Origin: Flaccisagitta enflata
Taxonomy: Eukaryota > Chaetognatha > Sagittoidea > Aphragmophora
Assembly (NCBI GenBank): GCA_965153355.1
Contig: OZ231126.1
Span: 55,614,001 to 55,678,000, forward strand
Direction of reading: 5' to 3'
Length of the DNA stretch: 64,000 nucleotides
Shown here: piece after piece, positions 25,285 to 38,035 of the stretch
Layout: each line of letters begins with the position of its first letter
Position numbering within the stretch: the stretch's first letter is position 1
Made by a program: the position numbers and the translations under genes
The notes under the pieces: model-generated
Database searches by the model: none
The model's input: the letters and a program-made list of their open reading frames with translations, nothing else
What the model was told of the DNA's origin: nothing

Positions 25285-26632
25285 GGATGGCACATGGTCA
25301 GCGGTGCTCGATGCTCTGCTTTACTTGAAGTTATCAGCTGAAGAAGTGAGTAAGAGCAGGGCAGCTGCCTCAAAGGACCGATGTCCTGTAGGACATGAGG
25401 GTGAATTTCCATGCATCCTTAGAGGGCTATTGGGGCAATTGTCCATAATATGCGATGGGCGTTTTGATTTTTTTTTAAATTTTCCGTATTATTCAATGGG
25501 AATTTCATCATTTTTTGGGCAGCAGCTTCGAAGGGGACAAAGTCCTGTAAAACACATGGGGCTTTCATTTGTTAATTCGTTTGTTCGTTTGTTCATTTGT
25601 TTGTTTGTCCTTTTGTTTGTCCCTCCCAAGCCCTCTCAGGCCTGAAATCTGCCCTCTCAGGCCTGTAATCTACCCTCTCAGGCCTGAAATCTGCCCTCTC
25701 AGGCCTTGAATCTGCCCTCTCAGGCCTGACACCTGCCCTCTCAGACCTGAAATCTGCCCGCTCAGACCTTAACCCTGCGTTACAGATTCAAGGACTGGGA
25801 GGGCAAATTTCAGGCCTGCGAGGGCAGATGTCAGGCCTAGGAGGGCCTGGAGGTGACAAACAAACAGACAGACAGATGGATGAACGAAAGTCCCCTGTGT
25901 TCTACAGTACCTTCCGAGCAAACCCGGTTAAAACTGGAGGATTAATTTTTGTTACTTTAATTTCATTTCCCAAACTTTATTTTTTGCATCAAACTTAATT
26001 AAAAGATACTTAATTCCTTGAACATATTTGTCTGTAAAAAAAAATAACTTGTGAAATCAAAGGGCATGAAGACATCAATATTGAGTGTTCTAACCCAGAC
26101 CATTGGATTCGGCAGAAAATTTTACCTATCCTAGACTACAAGAATAGCTCATTCAGAAAATTATTTCAGATATTATGGCTATTTAAAGTTTTTAAGGACA
26201 ATTGTCCTAAATCATTTTGAGACAACTGTCCTTAAAAACTTTAAATAGCTGTAGAATCTGAAATAATTATCTGACTGAGCTGTTCTTGTAGTCTTGGATA
26301 GGTAAAATTTTCTGCCGAATCCAATGGTCTGGGTTAGAACACTCAATATTGATGTCCGCATGCACTTTGATTTCACGAGTTATTTTTTTTGACAGCCAAA
26401 TATGTTCAAGGAATTAAGTATCTTTAAATTAGGTCATATACAAAAAATGAAGTTTGAGAAATGAAATTAAAGTAACAAAAATTAATCCTCCAGTCTTAGC
26501 CGGGTTTGCTCGGAAGGTACTGTACAGAAATTCATCCTCTTTGGGGCCACTGCCCTGCTTCATCTATCCCTAACCCACAATCATGCAAAGCAGGGCAACG
26601 GGTATTGCTGACCAGATATCGCCCTTGGGTGA
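25285..26632. mobile_element. MCE copy split by a TA-duplicating MITE
   Basis: The left part contains GCACATGGTCAGCGGTGCTC, then TTTTTTGGGCAGCAGCTTCG-AAGGGG, a core of CTCAGGCCTGAAATCTGCC units (25636-25860) and GTCCCCTGTGTTCTACAG. After the insertion at 25905-26522 the element resumes with the AAATTCATCC...GGGGCCACTGCCCTGC end and closes with GACCAGATATCGCCCTTGGG. Confidence 0.8.
25905..26522. mobile_element. Palindromic TA-duplicating MITE (618 bp)
   Basis: Inverted ends CAGTACCTTCCGAGCAAA with TA on each side (25903-25904 and 26523-26524). The two halves are complementary over almost the whole length (for example AAACTTTAAATAGC appears in both orientations near the centre). TA duplication and CAGT ends fit Tc1/mariner/pogo-type MITEs. 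The host is an MCE. Confidence 0.9.
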
Positions 26633-26664
26633 GTGGTTTGTATTCAATTAGAATTTTGCATTTT

Positions 26665-27152
26665 TTCATTTTTGGGCAGCGGCCCCGAAGGGGACAAAGT
26701 CCTGTAGAACACAGGGGGACTTTTGTTCGTCCGTTCATTCGTTTGCTCAGGCCTAAAATCTGCCCTCTCTGGCCTGAAATCTGCCCTCCCAGGCTTGAAA
26801 TCTGCCCTCTCAGGCCTTGAATCTGCCCTCTCAGGCCTTGAATCTGCCCTGTCAGGCCTGAAATCTGCCTTCTCAGGCCTGAAACCTGTCCTCCCAGGCC
26901 TTAAATCTCCCCCGCAGATTCAAGGCCTGAAAGGGCAGATTTCAGGCCTGAGAGGGCAGATTTCAGGCCTGAGAGGGCCTGGGGGGGACTGACGGACGGA
27001 CGGACGAACAAACGGACGAACAAAAGTCCCCCTGTGTTCTACAGGACTTCGTCTCCTTCGGGGCTGCTGCCCTGCTTCCTCTCATTCCGATTTACAACCA
27101 TGCAAAGCAGGGCAACGGATATCGCTGACCACATATTGCCCTTGGGCGACCT
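26665..27152 (+). mobile_element. MCE copy, complete
   Basis: Head TTTTTGGGCAGCGGCCCCG-AAGGGGACAAAGTCCTG, (CGTT)n, then nine to ten CTCAGGCCTGAAATCTGCC-type units, some inverted near 26925-26980, then (GGAC)n and the inverted head AAAGTCCCCCTGTGTTCTAC, ending in GCAAAGCAGGGCAACGG...ATATTGCCCTTGGGCGACC. Confidence 0.85.
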
Positions 27153-27189
27153 GTTGTATATATTTTCCATGTTGTACAATGGAAAATAA

Positions 27190-28351
27190 GCATTTTTTGG
27201 GCAGGGGCCCGAAGGGGCCAAGAACCTCTGATTCCACATAGGGCAATTTTTTCAGTTTTTGTCCGTCTGTCCGTCCCTCCCTAAGCCTAGAACATGGCCT
27301 CCTGGGCCTTAAATGAGCCCTTTCAGACCCCTAATCAGACCTATCAGACCTCAATTTAGGCCTCTCAGAACCTCAATCAGGCCTTTCAAACGCAAATCAG
27401 GCTTTCCAGAACTCAAATTAGGCCTCTCAGAACCCCAATCAGGCCTTGACAGACCACAAATCAGGCCTTTTGGGCAGCTGCCCCGAAGGGGACAATGTTC
27501 TGTAAAACACAGGGGACTTTTGTTTATTTGTTTGTTCATTCATTCATTCTTTCGTTTATCCATTTGTCCCCCCCTCCAGGCCCTCTCAGACCTAAAATCT
27601 GCCCTCTTAAGCTTGAAATCTGCCCTCTCAGGCCTGAAATCTGCCCTCTCAGGCCTGAAATCCACTTTCTCAGGCCTTGAATCTGCCTTCTTGGGCCTTA
27701 AATCTGCTCTCTCAAGCCAAAAATCTGCTCTCTCAGGGGTTAGATTGGAGGGATTTAGGGATGGATGGAGGGATGAACAAACTAAAGTCCCTGCTGTTCT
27801 ACAGGACATTGTCCTCTGCGCGGCCGCTGCCCTGCTTCCTCTTATTCCAATTCACAACCATGCAAAGCTGGGCAACGGGTATCGCTTACCACATATTGCC
27901 CTTGGGCAACTGGTTAGACCCCTGCTCAGACCATCCAGACCTCAAATCAGGCCTCTCAGACCTTAATTCAGGACATTCAGTACCTAATTCAGTCCTCTAA
28001 AATCCAAATCCAAATCCAAATCAGACCCTAAATCTGGCCTTTCAAACGAGGCCTATCAGACCCAGATCGGACCTTCCCAGCCCCTAATCACGCCTCAAGC
28101 CCTTAATTAGACCCAAAATCAGGCCCCTAAGCCCCAAAACCAGCTCCTCAAACCTCAACCTCAAATCAGGCATCTTAGACCTCAAATCAGGCAACTCAGA
28201 CCTCAAATCAGGCTACTTGGACCCAAAATCCAGCAATTTTCCAGCATGGAATCATAGGTCAGCCCCTATGGGGCTGCTGCCCCACTTATCATCCCATAAA
28301 TTAACATAGGGGCATCGGGTACCGCTGACCCTGTAGAGCTTTTGTGACTAT
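27190..28351 (+). mobile_element. MCE variant hosting a second MCE
   Basis: Head TTTTTTGGGCAGGGGCCCG-AAGGGGCC, then ~20-bp units of the CAGACCTCAATCAGGCCTYTC type, continuing after the inner MCE (27467-27914) to 28230, and closing with GGCAGC-type end GGGGCTGCTGCCCCAC...GGTACCGCTGACC...CTTTTGTGACTATTTT. Confidence 0.75.
27467..27914 (+). mobile_element. MCE copy nested in the previous one
   Basis: CTTTTGGGCAGCTGCCCCG-AAGGGG head, CTGAAATCTGCCCTCTCAGG core units and the inverted head GCGGCCGCTGCCCTGC, closing with ATATTGCCCTTGGGCAAC. It interrupts the surrounding unit array, which resumes at 27915. Confidence 0.8.
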
Positions 28352-28640
28352 TTTCACTTTTTTGTAAATCTCCCATAATATTCAATGGGATGTTAGCATT
28401 TTGTCAATTCTCCATATTATTCAATGGGAATTTGAAACTTGAGAAGCTTTGGGGGAGGTGGACGGACATGTGGAAATTCAAAACAAAACATCGGCCCTTT
28501 GGTGCCGCTGCCCAAAAAGAGAAGAATAAAGGAAGAAAAGAGAATAATGGAAAGTGTAAGATGATCTTCCGTCTTTCGAGATCGATCGCTTTTGTGCTTT
28601 GCATTTGGGACAGTCTTTTTACGCAAAGCTTGAGCAATGT
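28352..28640. other. MCE-related fragments; no gene
   Basis: TTTTTGTAAATCTCCCATAATATTC-type words occur twice, followed by an inverted head fragment (GGAAATTC...CATCGGCCC...GCCGCTGCCC at about 28440-28515). The remainder to 28640 shows nothing I can name. Confidence 0.45.
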
Positions 28641-28865
28641 AACAAGTGACGCGGGGTAACAATATCGTTGCGGACGGGTGGGCAGGGGCATCCAACCCCG
28701 TCCACACCCCAAACCCCACTCCATACACAAACATACCTTAAAAGTATCCAAACCGCTCATTTTTCAACTTTTCTACTCGATCACCTCTACGGATCAATGC
28801 AATGGACCGACGGACGGACGGACGGACAAAGCCTCTTATAGAGTTGCGTATCCGCAACTTAAAAT
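28641..28865 (-). mobile_element. HCE type II copy, complete
   Basis: Left AACAAGTGACGCGGGG, GTTGCGGACGGGTGGGCAGG, a C-rich centre, (GGACGGAC)n and the terminal hairpin GTTGCG-TATC-CGCAAC followed by TTAAAA. Confidence 0.9.
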
Positions 28866-29140
28866 AAAGGCATGTACAAATTGTTTTAGTCTTGCGTGGA
28901 TGGACATGGACACTTGAGAGTTATATCATATATATATTCAAGAGGGATTTTGGCTGCCAACGTTTCCTTTGTTGTATTTTGGGAAAGGGGTAAGGAACCA
29001 TGAACCATGAGTAAAACCCTAAGACCATAAAACTTGGCAAATCTTGTTGTTTTAATGATTGAAACCAGTCCCTGTTGTAGGCAGCCGATCATAACCAATT
29101 CCATGTATGCTCTGCGGCCCAGCCTGAGAAACAATTATTT

Positions 29141-29679
29141 AACAAGTGACGCGGGGTCACAATACCGTTGTGGACGGGTGGACTGGGGCAGCCAAGCCCC
29201 ATCCACACCCAACGCCCCACCCAACCCCCCTTCCAACACAATTACATACGCAAAAAGCTTCTAAAACACTCCGACTGTGGCGAAATCCTATTTATTAGCG
29301 TCCTCATCTTAGCTCATCTCTAAGAGGGTGTCCGAGTGTCCGAGTGGCTTTTTAGGAAATCGCTGTTGGAAATTTGAAGTGTTGACGCATTCAGTTATTA
29401 ACTTATATAGAGGACGCTTGCAGATTGAAAGCCCCATCTTACGATTTTTCCTGAAAAAATCGTCCGGGATTTCTGACAGAGAACTGTATGAGCAAAAGTG
29501 CTCTATGGACGAAATTCCATTGTTTTGATCCGGTTAAGCGAGCCCGCACCAAAAAAAGTGTAATGCGTTTTTCCACTTTTCGACTCGCTCACCTCTACAG
29601 ACGGACGGACGGACTGATGGACGGACGGACGGACGGACGGACAAAGCCTCTTATAGATTAGCGTGTCTGCAACTAAAAA
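29141..29679 (-). mobile_element. HCE type II copy interrupted by ~290 bp
   Basis: AACAAGTGACGCGGGGTCAC at the left and ATTAGCGTGTCTGCAACTAAA at the right, with (GGAC)n at 29598-29640. Sequence between about 29275 and 29565 does not belong to HCE; it begins with CACTCCGACTG and ends before GCGTTTTTCCACTTTTCG. I could not define clean ends for this insertion. Confidence 0.7.
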
Positions 29680-30122
29680 GCCAATTATGCTTATACCCGA
29701 GTCTTTGGGCTAGGGCGTGTCCAGTTTATGAAAATAACATATAACTATAAGTTCTAAGGTAGAATGAAAATATAAGACAAGATGTCATTTTGATCGCTGC
29801 TTCCCAAGTTCCACAAAAAAAAATCACACAAAAAAAAACGAAAGAAAAAAATAAAAAAAAAAGTAAGTCGAGTTAAAAAGTTGGTTTCAGTGCTCAAGAG
29901 AGGGGAACGTTGAACCTGTTGGGCCAAGCGGGGATTCTTAAAACGTCATGGGGAAAACACGCGAGGAGATAAAAACCAGGGAATTAAGAATTTAAAAAAA
30001 GAAAAAAAAAAGAAAGAGAGGAAGTAACACTAAACGTGCAACGATGTATTACGATTTACGATTCCTTATCTATTTGAGCACTTAAAAAATTGAAAAATGA
30101 CAATTGCTCTAAACAAAAAAAG

Positions 30123-30196
30123 GTACAGACCGACCTGTCGACGGACCAAACAACTAATCGACACAGCAACGTATAGAGTCGTGTGTCCGCGACAAA
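30123..30196 (-). mobile_element. HCE head fragment
   Basis: (ACGGACCAAACAACTAATCG)-type core and GTCGTGTGTCCGCGAC hairpin only; the GCCTTGTT end is missing. Confidence 0.7.
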
Positions 30197-30199
30197 ATA

Positions 30200-32349
<2,150 letters not shown>

Positions 32350-32742
32350 TGCCAAAACAAAGAATATTGAGCGTTCGTCTGCGCACTCTTCAAATATATC
32401 GGTCTATCCGTCCATCGCAAAATTCTCCCTTCGTTCCGACCGCGTGTTCCGATTATTTCCCAATCTTTGCCGATCTGTTTATCTTCCTCAGTTCAATGCG
32501 TCATTTCTGTCATTTTAACCAGCTTTGTCACCTCGCCAACGTGTGTGCGTGCTTGATGTGTTCCGTTTACTTGCAATTCTGTATGATGTACGGTATGCAT
32601 GCGTTGAAAAACCAAGTTGTAGCGTCTTTAGTGGCCTTGGCCTTCCTGCATACCGAGCCGAGTTGCTTACAATTGAATGGGGGTCCCGGCAAGGCTCTTT
32701 TCCTTGCTAATCGACGCGCAAGGCAACTATTAGATTCTTTTT

Positions 32743-33440
32743 TTGGGCAGCGGCCCCGAAGGGGACGAAGTCCTGTAGAACACAGGGGGACTTTTGTTCG
32801 TCCGTTTGTTTGTTCATTCGTTCGTCCCCCCCCTCATCAAGCCCCTCAGGCCTCAAATCTGGCCTTTCAGGCCTCAAATCTGGCCTCTCGGGCCTCTAAC
32901 CCAGCCTCTCAGGCCTCAAATCCAGCATCTCAGTCCTCAAATCTGGCCTCTCAGGCCTCAAATTCAACCTCTCAGAACCCAAACCTGACCTCTCAGGCCT
33001 CAAATCTGGTCTCTTAGGCCTCAAATCCAGCCTCTCAGTCCTCCAACCTGGCCTCTCAGGCCTCAAATTAGGCTTCTCAGGCCTCTAATCAGCCATCTAA
33101 GCCTCAATTTATTGCTTTCAGGCTTTAAGTCAATCCTCTGGCCTTTCAAGCCTTAATCCAGCGCTCTCAAGCCTCAAGTCAGCCCTCTCAAGCTTCAAAT
33201 TGACATTCTCTGGCCTTACATCAGCCTTCTTAGACCTCAGTTTAGGCTCTTGAAGGCCTTCAGTCAGCCCTCTATAGCATATCCTCCACTTCTTCAGGTT
33301 GGACGAACGAAAGTCCCCCTGTGTTCTACAGGACTTTGTCCCCTTCGGGGCCGCTGCCCTGCTTCCCCTCATTCCAATTCACAATCACTCAAAGCAGGGC
33401 AACGGGTATCGCTGACCACATATTGCCCTTGGGCGACCTG
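32743..33440 (+). mobile_element. MCE copy, complete
   Basis: Head TTTTTTTGGGCAGCGGCCCC-GAAGGGGACGAAGTCCTG, (CGTTCGTC)n, about twenty units of CTCAGGCCTCAAATCTGGC type (32840-33270), and the inverted head GTGTTCTACAGGACTTTGTC-CCCTTCGGGGCC, ending with CATATTGCCCTTGGGCGACC. Confidence 0.88.
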
Positions 33441-33503
33441 TTTCTTTTTTTTTAGATTTTGCATGCACGCGTTCGAACGTTTGCGTGTGTTTAGTGCATT
33501 TTT

Positions 33504-33638
33504 TTAGTTGTGGACACGCGACTCTATGAGAGGCTTCGTCAGTCCATGTCCGTGTAAGCTTGGGGTGGGGGGAGGGTAAGGATGAAGATTGTATGCCCCT
33601 GCCCATCCATCCGAAATGATATTATGAACCCGCATCAC
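33504..33638 (+). mobile_element. HCE type II copy, shortened
   Basis: TTTAGTTGTGGACACGCGAC hairpin head, ATGAGAGGCTTCGTCAGTCC, and the TATGCCCCTGCCCATCCATC...CCCGCATCACTTTT end. It abuts the next MCE head directly. Confidence 0.8.
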
Positions 33639-34431
33639 TTTTGGGCAGCGGCCCCGAAGTGGCCGATGACCTATGCTTTCACACAGGAGAAATTTCTCCT
33701 CCTCCTCCTTCTCCTCCTTCTTCTCCTCCATCCGTCCACCCCCTTATGACGCCTAAATCCCAGCCTCGAAGCTCAAATCCCAGCCTTGAATCCTAGCCTT
33801 GATGCTCAAAACCCAGCCTTGAGGCCTAAATCCCAGCCTCAAAGCCAAAATCCCAGCCTCGAGGCTCAAATCCCAGCCTCGAGGCTCAAATCCCAGGCTT
33901 GATGCTCAAATCCCAGCCTTGAGGCTCAAATCCCAGCCTCGAGGCTCAAATCCCAGCCTTGAGGCTTAAATCCCAGCCTTGAGGCTCAAATCACAGTCTT
34001 GAGGCTCAAATCCCAGCCCCGAGGCTCAAATCCCAGCCTTGAGGAGCAAATCTCAGCCTTGAGACTCAAATGTCAGCCTCGAGGCTCAAATCTCAGTCTC
34101 GTAGTTCAGATCCTAGCCTGGACGCTCAAATCCCAGCTTGGATGCTCAGATCCCAGCCTGAAAGCTCAAATCCCAGCCTGGAAGCTCAAATCCCAGCCTC
34201 AAGGCTCCAGTCCCAGCCTCAAGGCTCCAATCCCAGCCTCAAGGCTCCAATCCCAGCCTCAAGGCTCCAATCCCAGCCTCAGGGCTCAAATTCCAGCCTT
34301 GAAGCTCCAAACTTGCTAAGCATTGGTCATCGACCCCTTTGGGGCCGCTGCCCCTCTTACCACCACACATCCACATAAACTTACATGGGGGCAACGGGTA
34401 CCGCTGACCTTCTAACGCTTTTGCGACTATT
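33638..34431 (+). mobile_element. MCE variant with a CTCAAATCCCAGCCTCGAGG core
   Basis: Head TTTTGGGCAGCGGCCCCGA-AGTGGCCGATGACC, then about 27 units of 20 bp (CTCAAATCCCAGCCTYGAGG, 33770-34310), then the end motif GGGGCCGCTGCCCCTC...GGTACCGCTGACC...TTTTGCGACTATTT. The core differs in sequence from the CTCAGGCC cores although the ends are the same family. Confidence 0.88.
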
Positions 34432-34437
34432 TACCTA

Positions 34438-34538
<101 letters not shown>

Positions 34539-34706
34539 TTCTCTATCCTTTTCTAAGTATTTTAGGAATCATCTTCCCAAATGGAGTCGTCATTATTTTC
34601 AGGACGTGACCTGAAAAAGAGCCCGGAAAAGGAGAAGAAAAAACAATGTTTCTTTATTTCCCTCTGCTCCGCCTTTTGCCCTTCCCTTCCAAATCACCTC
34701 CCACGC

Positions 34707-35220
34707 CTTGGGTGCTTCACATAGCAAAAGTTGGTTATTTCTTTTCACCCTCTTTACCTAATGTGGAGTGGCCCATTTAGGACCTTTACCATTTTTCTTA
34801 TTTCAGAAATGATTCGTCTTCCGCTTCTTAGAAAATTATGTTTAAGGACCTAATTTGCATAATGAAGTGGGATAAAACCATATGCTGACATTTTTTGAAT
34901 TAGCTTTTATAAATTTCTACTCATCATAGAGTTGTTATTCTGGCTTTTTATAAGCTCTTTCGTAGCTTATATTCTGATATTTTAGTTTTGTTTACAAACA
35001 TCATGATTTTCTAAAACAAATGATTGTCCTTTTTGTAACAAAATTACACAGAATTTTGTTAAATTCTGGTAAATCTGTGGGAACTTTACAGCCAAAGCAA
35101 AACGGAAGATGAAGGAATTTAAAAAAAAAAGAAAATGGTCATCTTTATTATTTTTGTTCCATTACATTACCAAAGTAGGGTGAAGGGGTACTCCCAACTT
35201 TTGCTATGTGAAGCTCCCAA
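34707..35220. mobile_element. Palindromic MITE with 9-bp target duplication (Mutator-like by TSD size)
   Basis: Inverted ends CTTGGGTGCTTCACATAG and CTATGTGAAGCTCCCAA, flanked by a perfect 9-bp duplication CTCCCACGC (34698-34706 and 35221-35229). Arms share TTCACCCT and the ACCATTTTTCTTATTTC...CGTCTTCCG block with the element at 12612-15133. Length is 514 bp. Confidence 0.9.
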
Positions 35221-35261
35221 CTCCCACGCGCCCGAAAGCGGAACCGACCCAACCAAAATGG

Positions 35262-35520
35262 CACCAGCTTGAAATCAGCTTGAAGAAGGCTTGAAACTAG
35301 CTTGAGTTGGGCTTGAAAATAGCTTGAGCCGGGCTTGAAACTAGCTTGCAGGGGGCTTGAAACTAGCATGAACTGGGCTTCAAGCTAGCTTGAAGGGGGC
35401 TTGAAACCAGCCTGAATAAGACTTGAAATTAGCTTGAACTGGGCTTGAACCCAGCTTGAACTTGAAGGGGGCTTGAAACTAGCTTGAAGAAGGTTTGAAA
35501 GTAGCCTGAAGGGAACTTGA
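35262..35520. repeat. ~22-bp array AGCTTGAA/GGCTTGAAAC
   Basis: Degenerate tandem copies of ACTAGCTTGAAGNNGGCTTGAA. It directly abuts the SINE at 35521. The same array abuts the other SINE copy at 47013. Confidence 0.9.
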
Positions 35521-35802
35521 TACAGTACGTTCCGAGCAAAAAGGGCATTATATGGAGGATCTACTGTACGCGACACATAAAATTCAAATATCATAATCTA
35601 TGGTTTTTCTGAAAGCCAATGATGCAAGGAATTCCGCGAACATAATTATGAAACTCATGCTGCAAAAGGTGAGCGCACAGAAAAAAAGTCGAGCACATGT
35701 CTAGTCTTGAACCCGTGACTTTGCAGGATCATTGTTCTCAATGCAGAGAAAAGATATGCTGAAGACGCGCACGCTAACCATCAGGCCAGCGCGACACGGG
35801 TG
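35521..35802 (-). mobile_element. tRNA-derived SINE with a 44-bp CAGTA...TACTG tail module
   Basis: On the minus strand it begins CACCCGTGTCGCGCTGGCC. A box-like TGGCCTGATGG lies at 35778-35788 and B box-like GGTTCAAGACT at 35703-35713. These are RNA polymerase III internal promoter elements of a tRNA head. The tail ends in a 44-bp module (35523-35566) that starts and ends with CAGTA/TACTG and has TA on each side. Confidence 0.85.
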
Positions 35803-35959
35803 ATGAAGGAGAAATGGCAGTTGGTTATATTCTAATTCAACGCTCATTTTGGATTCGTTCATATTTTTTTTCCTGTGTCATGTGCCTTGTTGAGTTTGAT
35901 TATTTCAGCTCATTATGTCGAAGTAATAGGTTATATGTATACATGAAATTAAAGCAATT

Positions 35960-36200
35960 TTTGTGATCTTTTAAAGGAGAAAGAAAGGAAGGAAGAAAGG
36001 AAGGAAGGAAGGAAGAAAGGAAGGAAGAAAGGAACAAGAAAAGGAAGAAAGAAAGGAAGAGAAGGAAGGATGGAAGGAACGAAGATAGAAAGGGAGAAAG
36101 AAAGGAAGGAAGGAAGAAAGGAAGAAAGGAAGAAAGGAAGGAAGGAAGGAAGGAAGGAAGAAAGGAAGGAAGGAAGAAAGGAAGAAAAGAAAAACAAGAA
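35960..36200. repeat. (GGAA)n/(GAAA)n purine tract
   Basis: Interrupted GGAAGGAAGAAAGG repeats for about 220 bp. Confidence 0.95.
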
Positions 36201-36244
36201 ACCTTGAACAAATAAATGGGTAACTTGATCCATCGTCCGCGCTA

Positions 36245-36285
36245 TTTTTAGTCGCGTGCTCGCGACTCAATAACCTGTAATGTCA
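36245..36285 (+). mobile_element. HCE head remnant
   Basis: TTTTTAGTCGCGTGCTCGCGAC hairpin followed by TCAATAACC; the rest of the copy is missing, with the CAC-ended element beginning at 36286. Confidence 0.6.
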
Positions 36286-36926
36286 CACACTGTCCCCGTT
36301 AGCCCTATAAAGTCAGGCATCAATGTCCCCTCATCAGACCATGTTTCCAGTGATTTATTATGTGTTGGGACTTTAAATAGCATGCTGGCAAATTTTTTCT
36401 CACGCAGAGATTTTTTTAATAAGGAAAAAAGTCAGTCTTTGACTTTTTGACATATTCAAGAAAAACAGGGCTTTTATTTTCTAATGAGGAAGTTGGGGAA
36501 CTTGTAGGGCTGATTGAACCCTCGGACGAAATCAATAGGGTAAGTAAATTTGATAATTCTCTTTCATTTGGCGCCAAGCAGAATGCTCTACAGCAAATAT
36601 TTTTTGCGTTATGAACTTTTGAATATTTATTTGTGAAAAATTCAAATTGAATTTTTTTCCGATTTTTCATGATTTTGAAACGGATCAATAAAAGAGTGTA
36701 TTTGAATTTGTTTGAGCACGCATGAAAACATGTTTACGAGCATAGCTGCTCATCTCTGAGGGTGTTTTGGAGCATTTTAGCTCATTTAGCTCATTTAGCT
36801 CAGTTCTTTTTTCTTGATTTTAAATGCAACAAATGAATAGATATTTTGAAACACATTTGAGCAGGCAGCTACAAGAGAGCATGTCAGCGAGCAGACCAGC
36901 ATTTTAGCTCATTTAGCTTACTTTTT

Positions 36927-37091
36927 AGTTGCGGACACGCAACTCTAAAAGAGCCTTTGTCCGCCCGTCCACCGGTCCGTTGATCCATCCCTCTGTTGGT
37001 CCGTGAGAACGAGTTGAAAAATGTGAAAACACACATTTTTGCCCCTGCCCACCCGTCCGCAACTGGTATTGGCCGTGTATCCAGCCTTGTT
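36927..37091 (+). mobile_element. HCE copy inserted in the left arm of the foldback
   Basis: AGTTGCGGACACGCAACTC head, GCCCCTGCCCACCCGTCC and the GTGTATCCAGCCTTGTT end. It combines a type II head with a type I tail. The matching place in the right arm (about 39925-39940) has no element, only a run of T (A on the other strand). Confidence 0.88.
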
Positions 37092-37424
37092 TTCCTAACT
37101 TTTAATAGGATGAAAAAATGTTTTAATTGAGCATGCAAATACAAGAAAGCATTTCAGTGAGCATAGCTGGATATCTGGTTGAGTGATTTTGAATATTTTT
37201 ACTTATCTAGCTGATTTGGCTCAGTTCTATTTTTCTCTGATTTTCAGTGCGATCAATACATAAAATTGCTCTTAATTTGATCTAACAAATTAAAAAATGC
37301 AGGGACTGAAAAAAAAAAGCTTGGTGAGAAGTGACCAATGCTTACAATTTTTTTCCTCATGGCAACAGCGACATCTTGTATCCTAAATCTGACCTTTCAG
37401 GCCCCAAATGAACTTTTTGGATCC

Positions 37425-38035
37425 CTTTTTGAGCGGCGGCCTCAAAGGAGATAAAGTCCTGTGGAACACAGGGCAACTTTTGTTTGTCTGTTTATTTGTT
37501 TATTCTTCCATCCCTTTGTCCCCCAGGCCTCCTCAGGCCTGGAATCTGCCTTCTCACGCCTGAAATATGCCAGTTCAGGCCCAAAATCTGCCCTCTCAGG
37601 CCTTGAATCTGCCCTCTCAGGCCTAGATTCTGCCCTCCCAGGCCTTGAATCTGCCCTTCCAGGCCTCGAGGCCCTCTAGAGGCTAGAGGCCCAAATCCTA
37701 GTCTCAAGGCACGAATCTTAGTCTCGAGCCCCAAAGGCCTAAATCCTAGCCTCTAGGCCCAAATCCTAGCCTCGAGGCTCAAATCCCAAGCTTGAGACTC
37801 AAATCCCAGCCTCGAGGCTCAAATCCCAGCCATGAGGCTCAAATACCAGTCTCAAGGCTCAAATCCTAGCCACAAGGCTCATATCCCAGTCTCCAGGCCC
37901 TAATTCCAGCCTTGAAGTTCAAATAAAAACAGCATAGGTCATCGGCCCCTTTGGGGCCGCTGCCCCTCTAACTACCACACCCACATACACTCATAGGGGC
38001 AACAGGTACCGCTGTCCATCTGACGCTTTTGCGAC
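37425..38035 (+). mobile_element. MCE copy with two core types
   Basis: Head TTTTTGAGCGGCGGCCTCAAAGG, CTCAGGCCTTGAATCTGCCC units to about 37670, then CTCAAATCCCAGCCTCGAGG units to 37930, then GGGGCCGCTGCCCCTC...GGTACCGCTG...TTTTGCGACTATTTT. Both minisatellite types lie in one element. Confidence 0.85.

Noticed and set aside
29320-29400. tRNA gene suggested by GTCCGAGTGG
   Set aside because: No matching acceptor stem or B box within the required distance.
32349-33017. 222-codon frame starting MPKQRILSVRL
   Set aside because: Its second half is translated MCE minisatellite and its first half shows no domain.
33770-34310. Repeat-protein gene (units of about 20 bp give frames with periodic SQPQGSNP)
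   Set aside because: A 20-bp unit shifts frame each copy, the frames exist only because the unit lacks stops, and the array sits between MCE ends.
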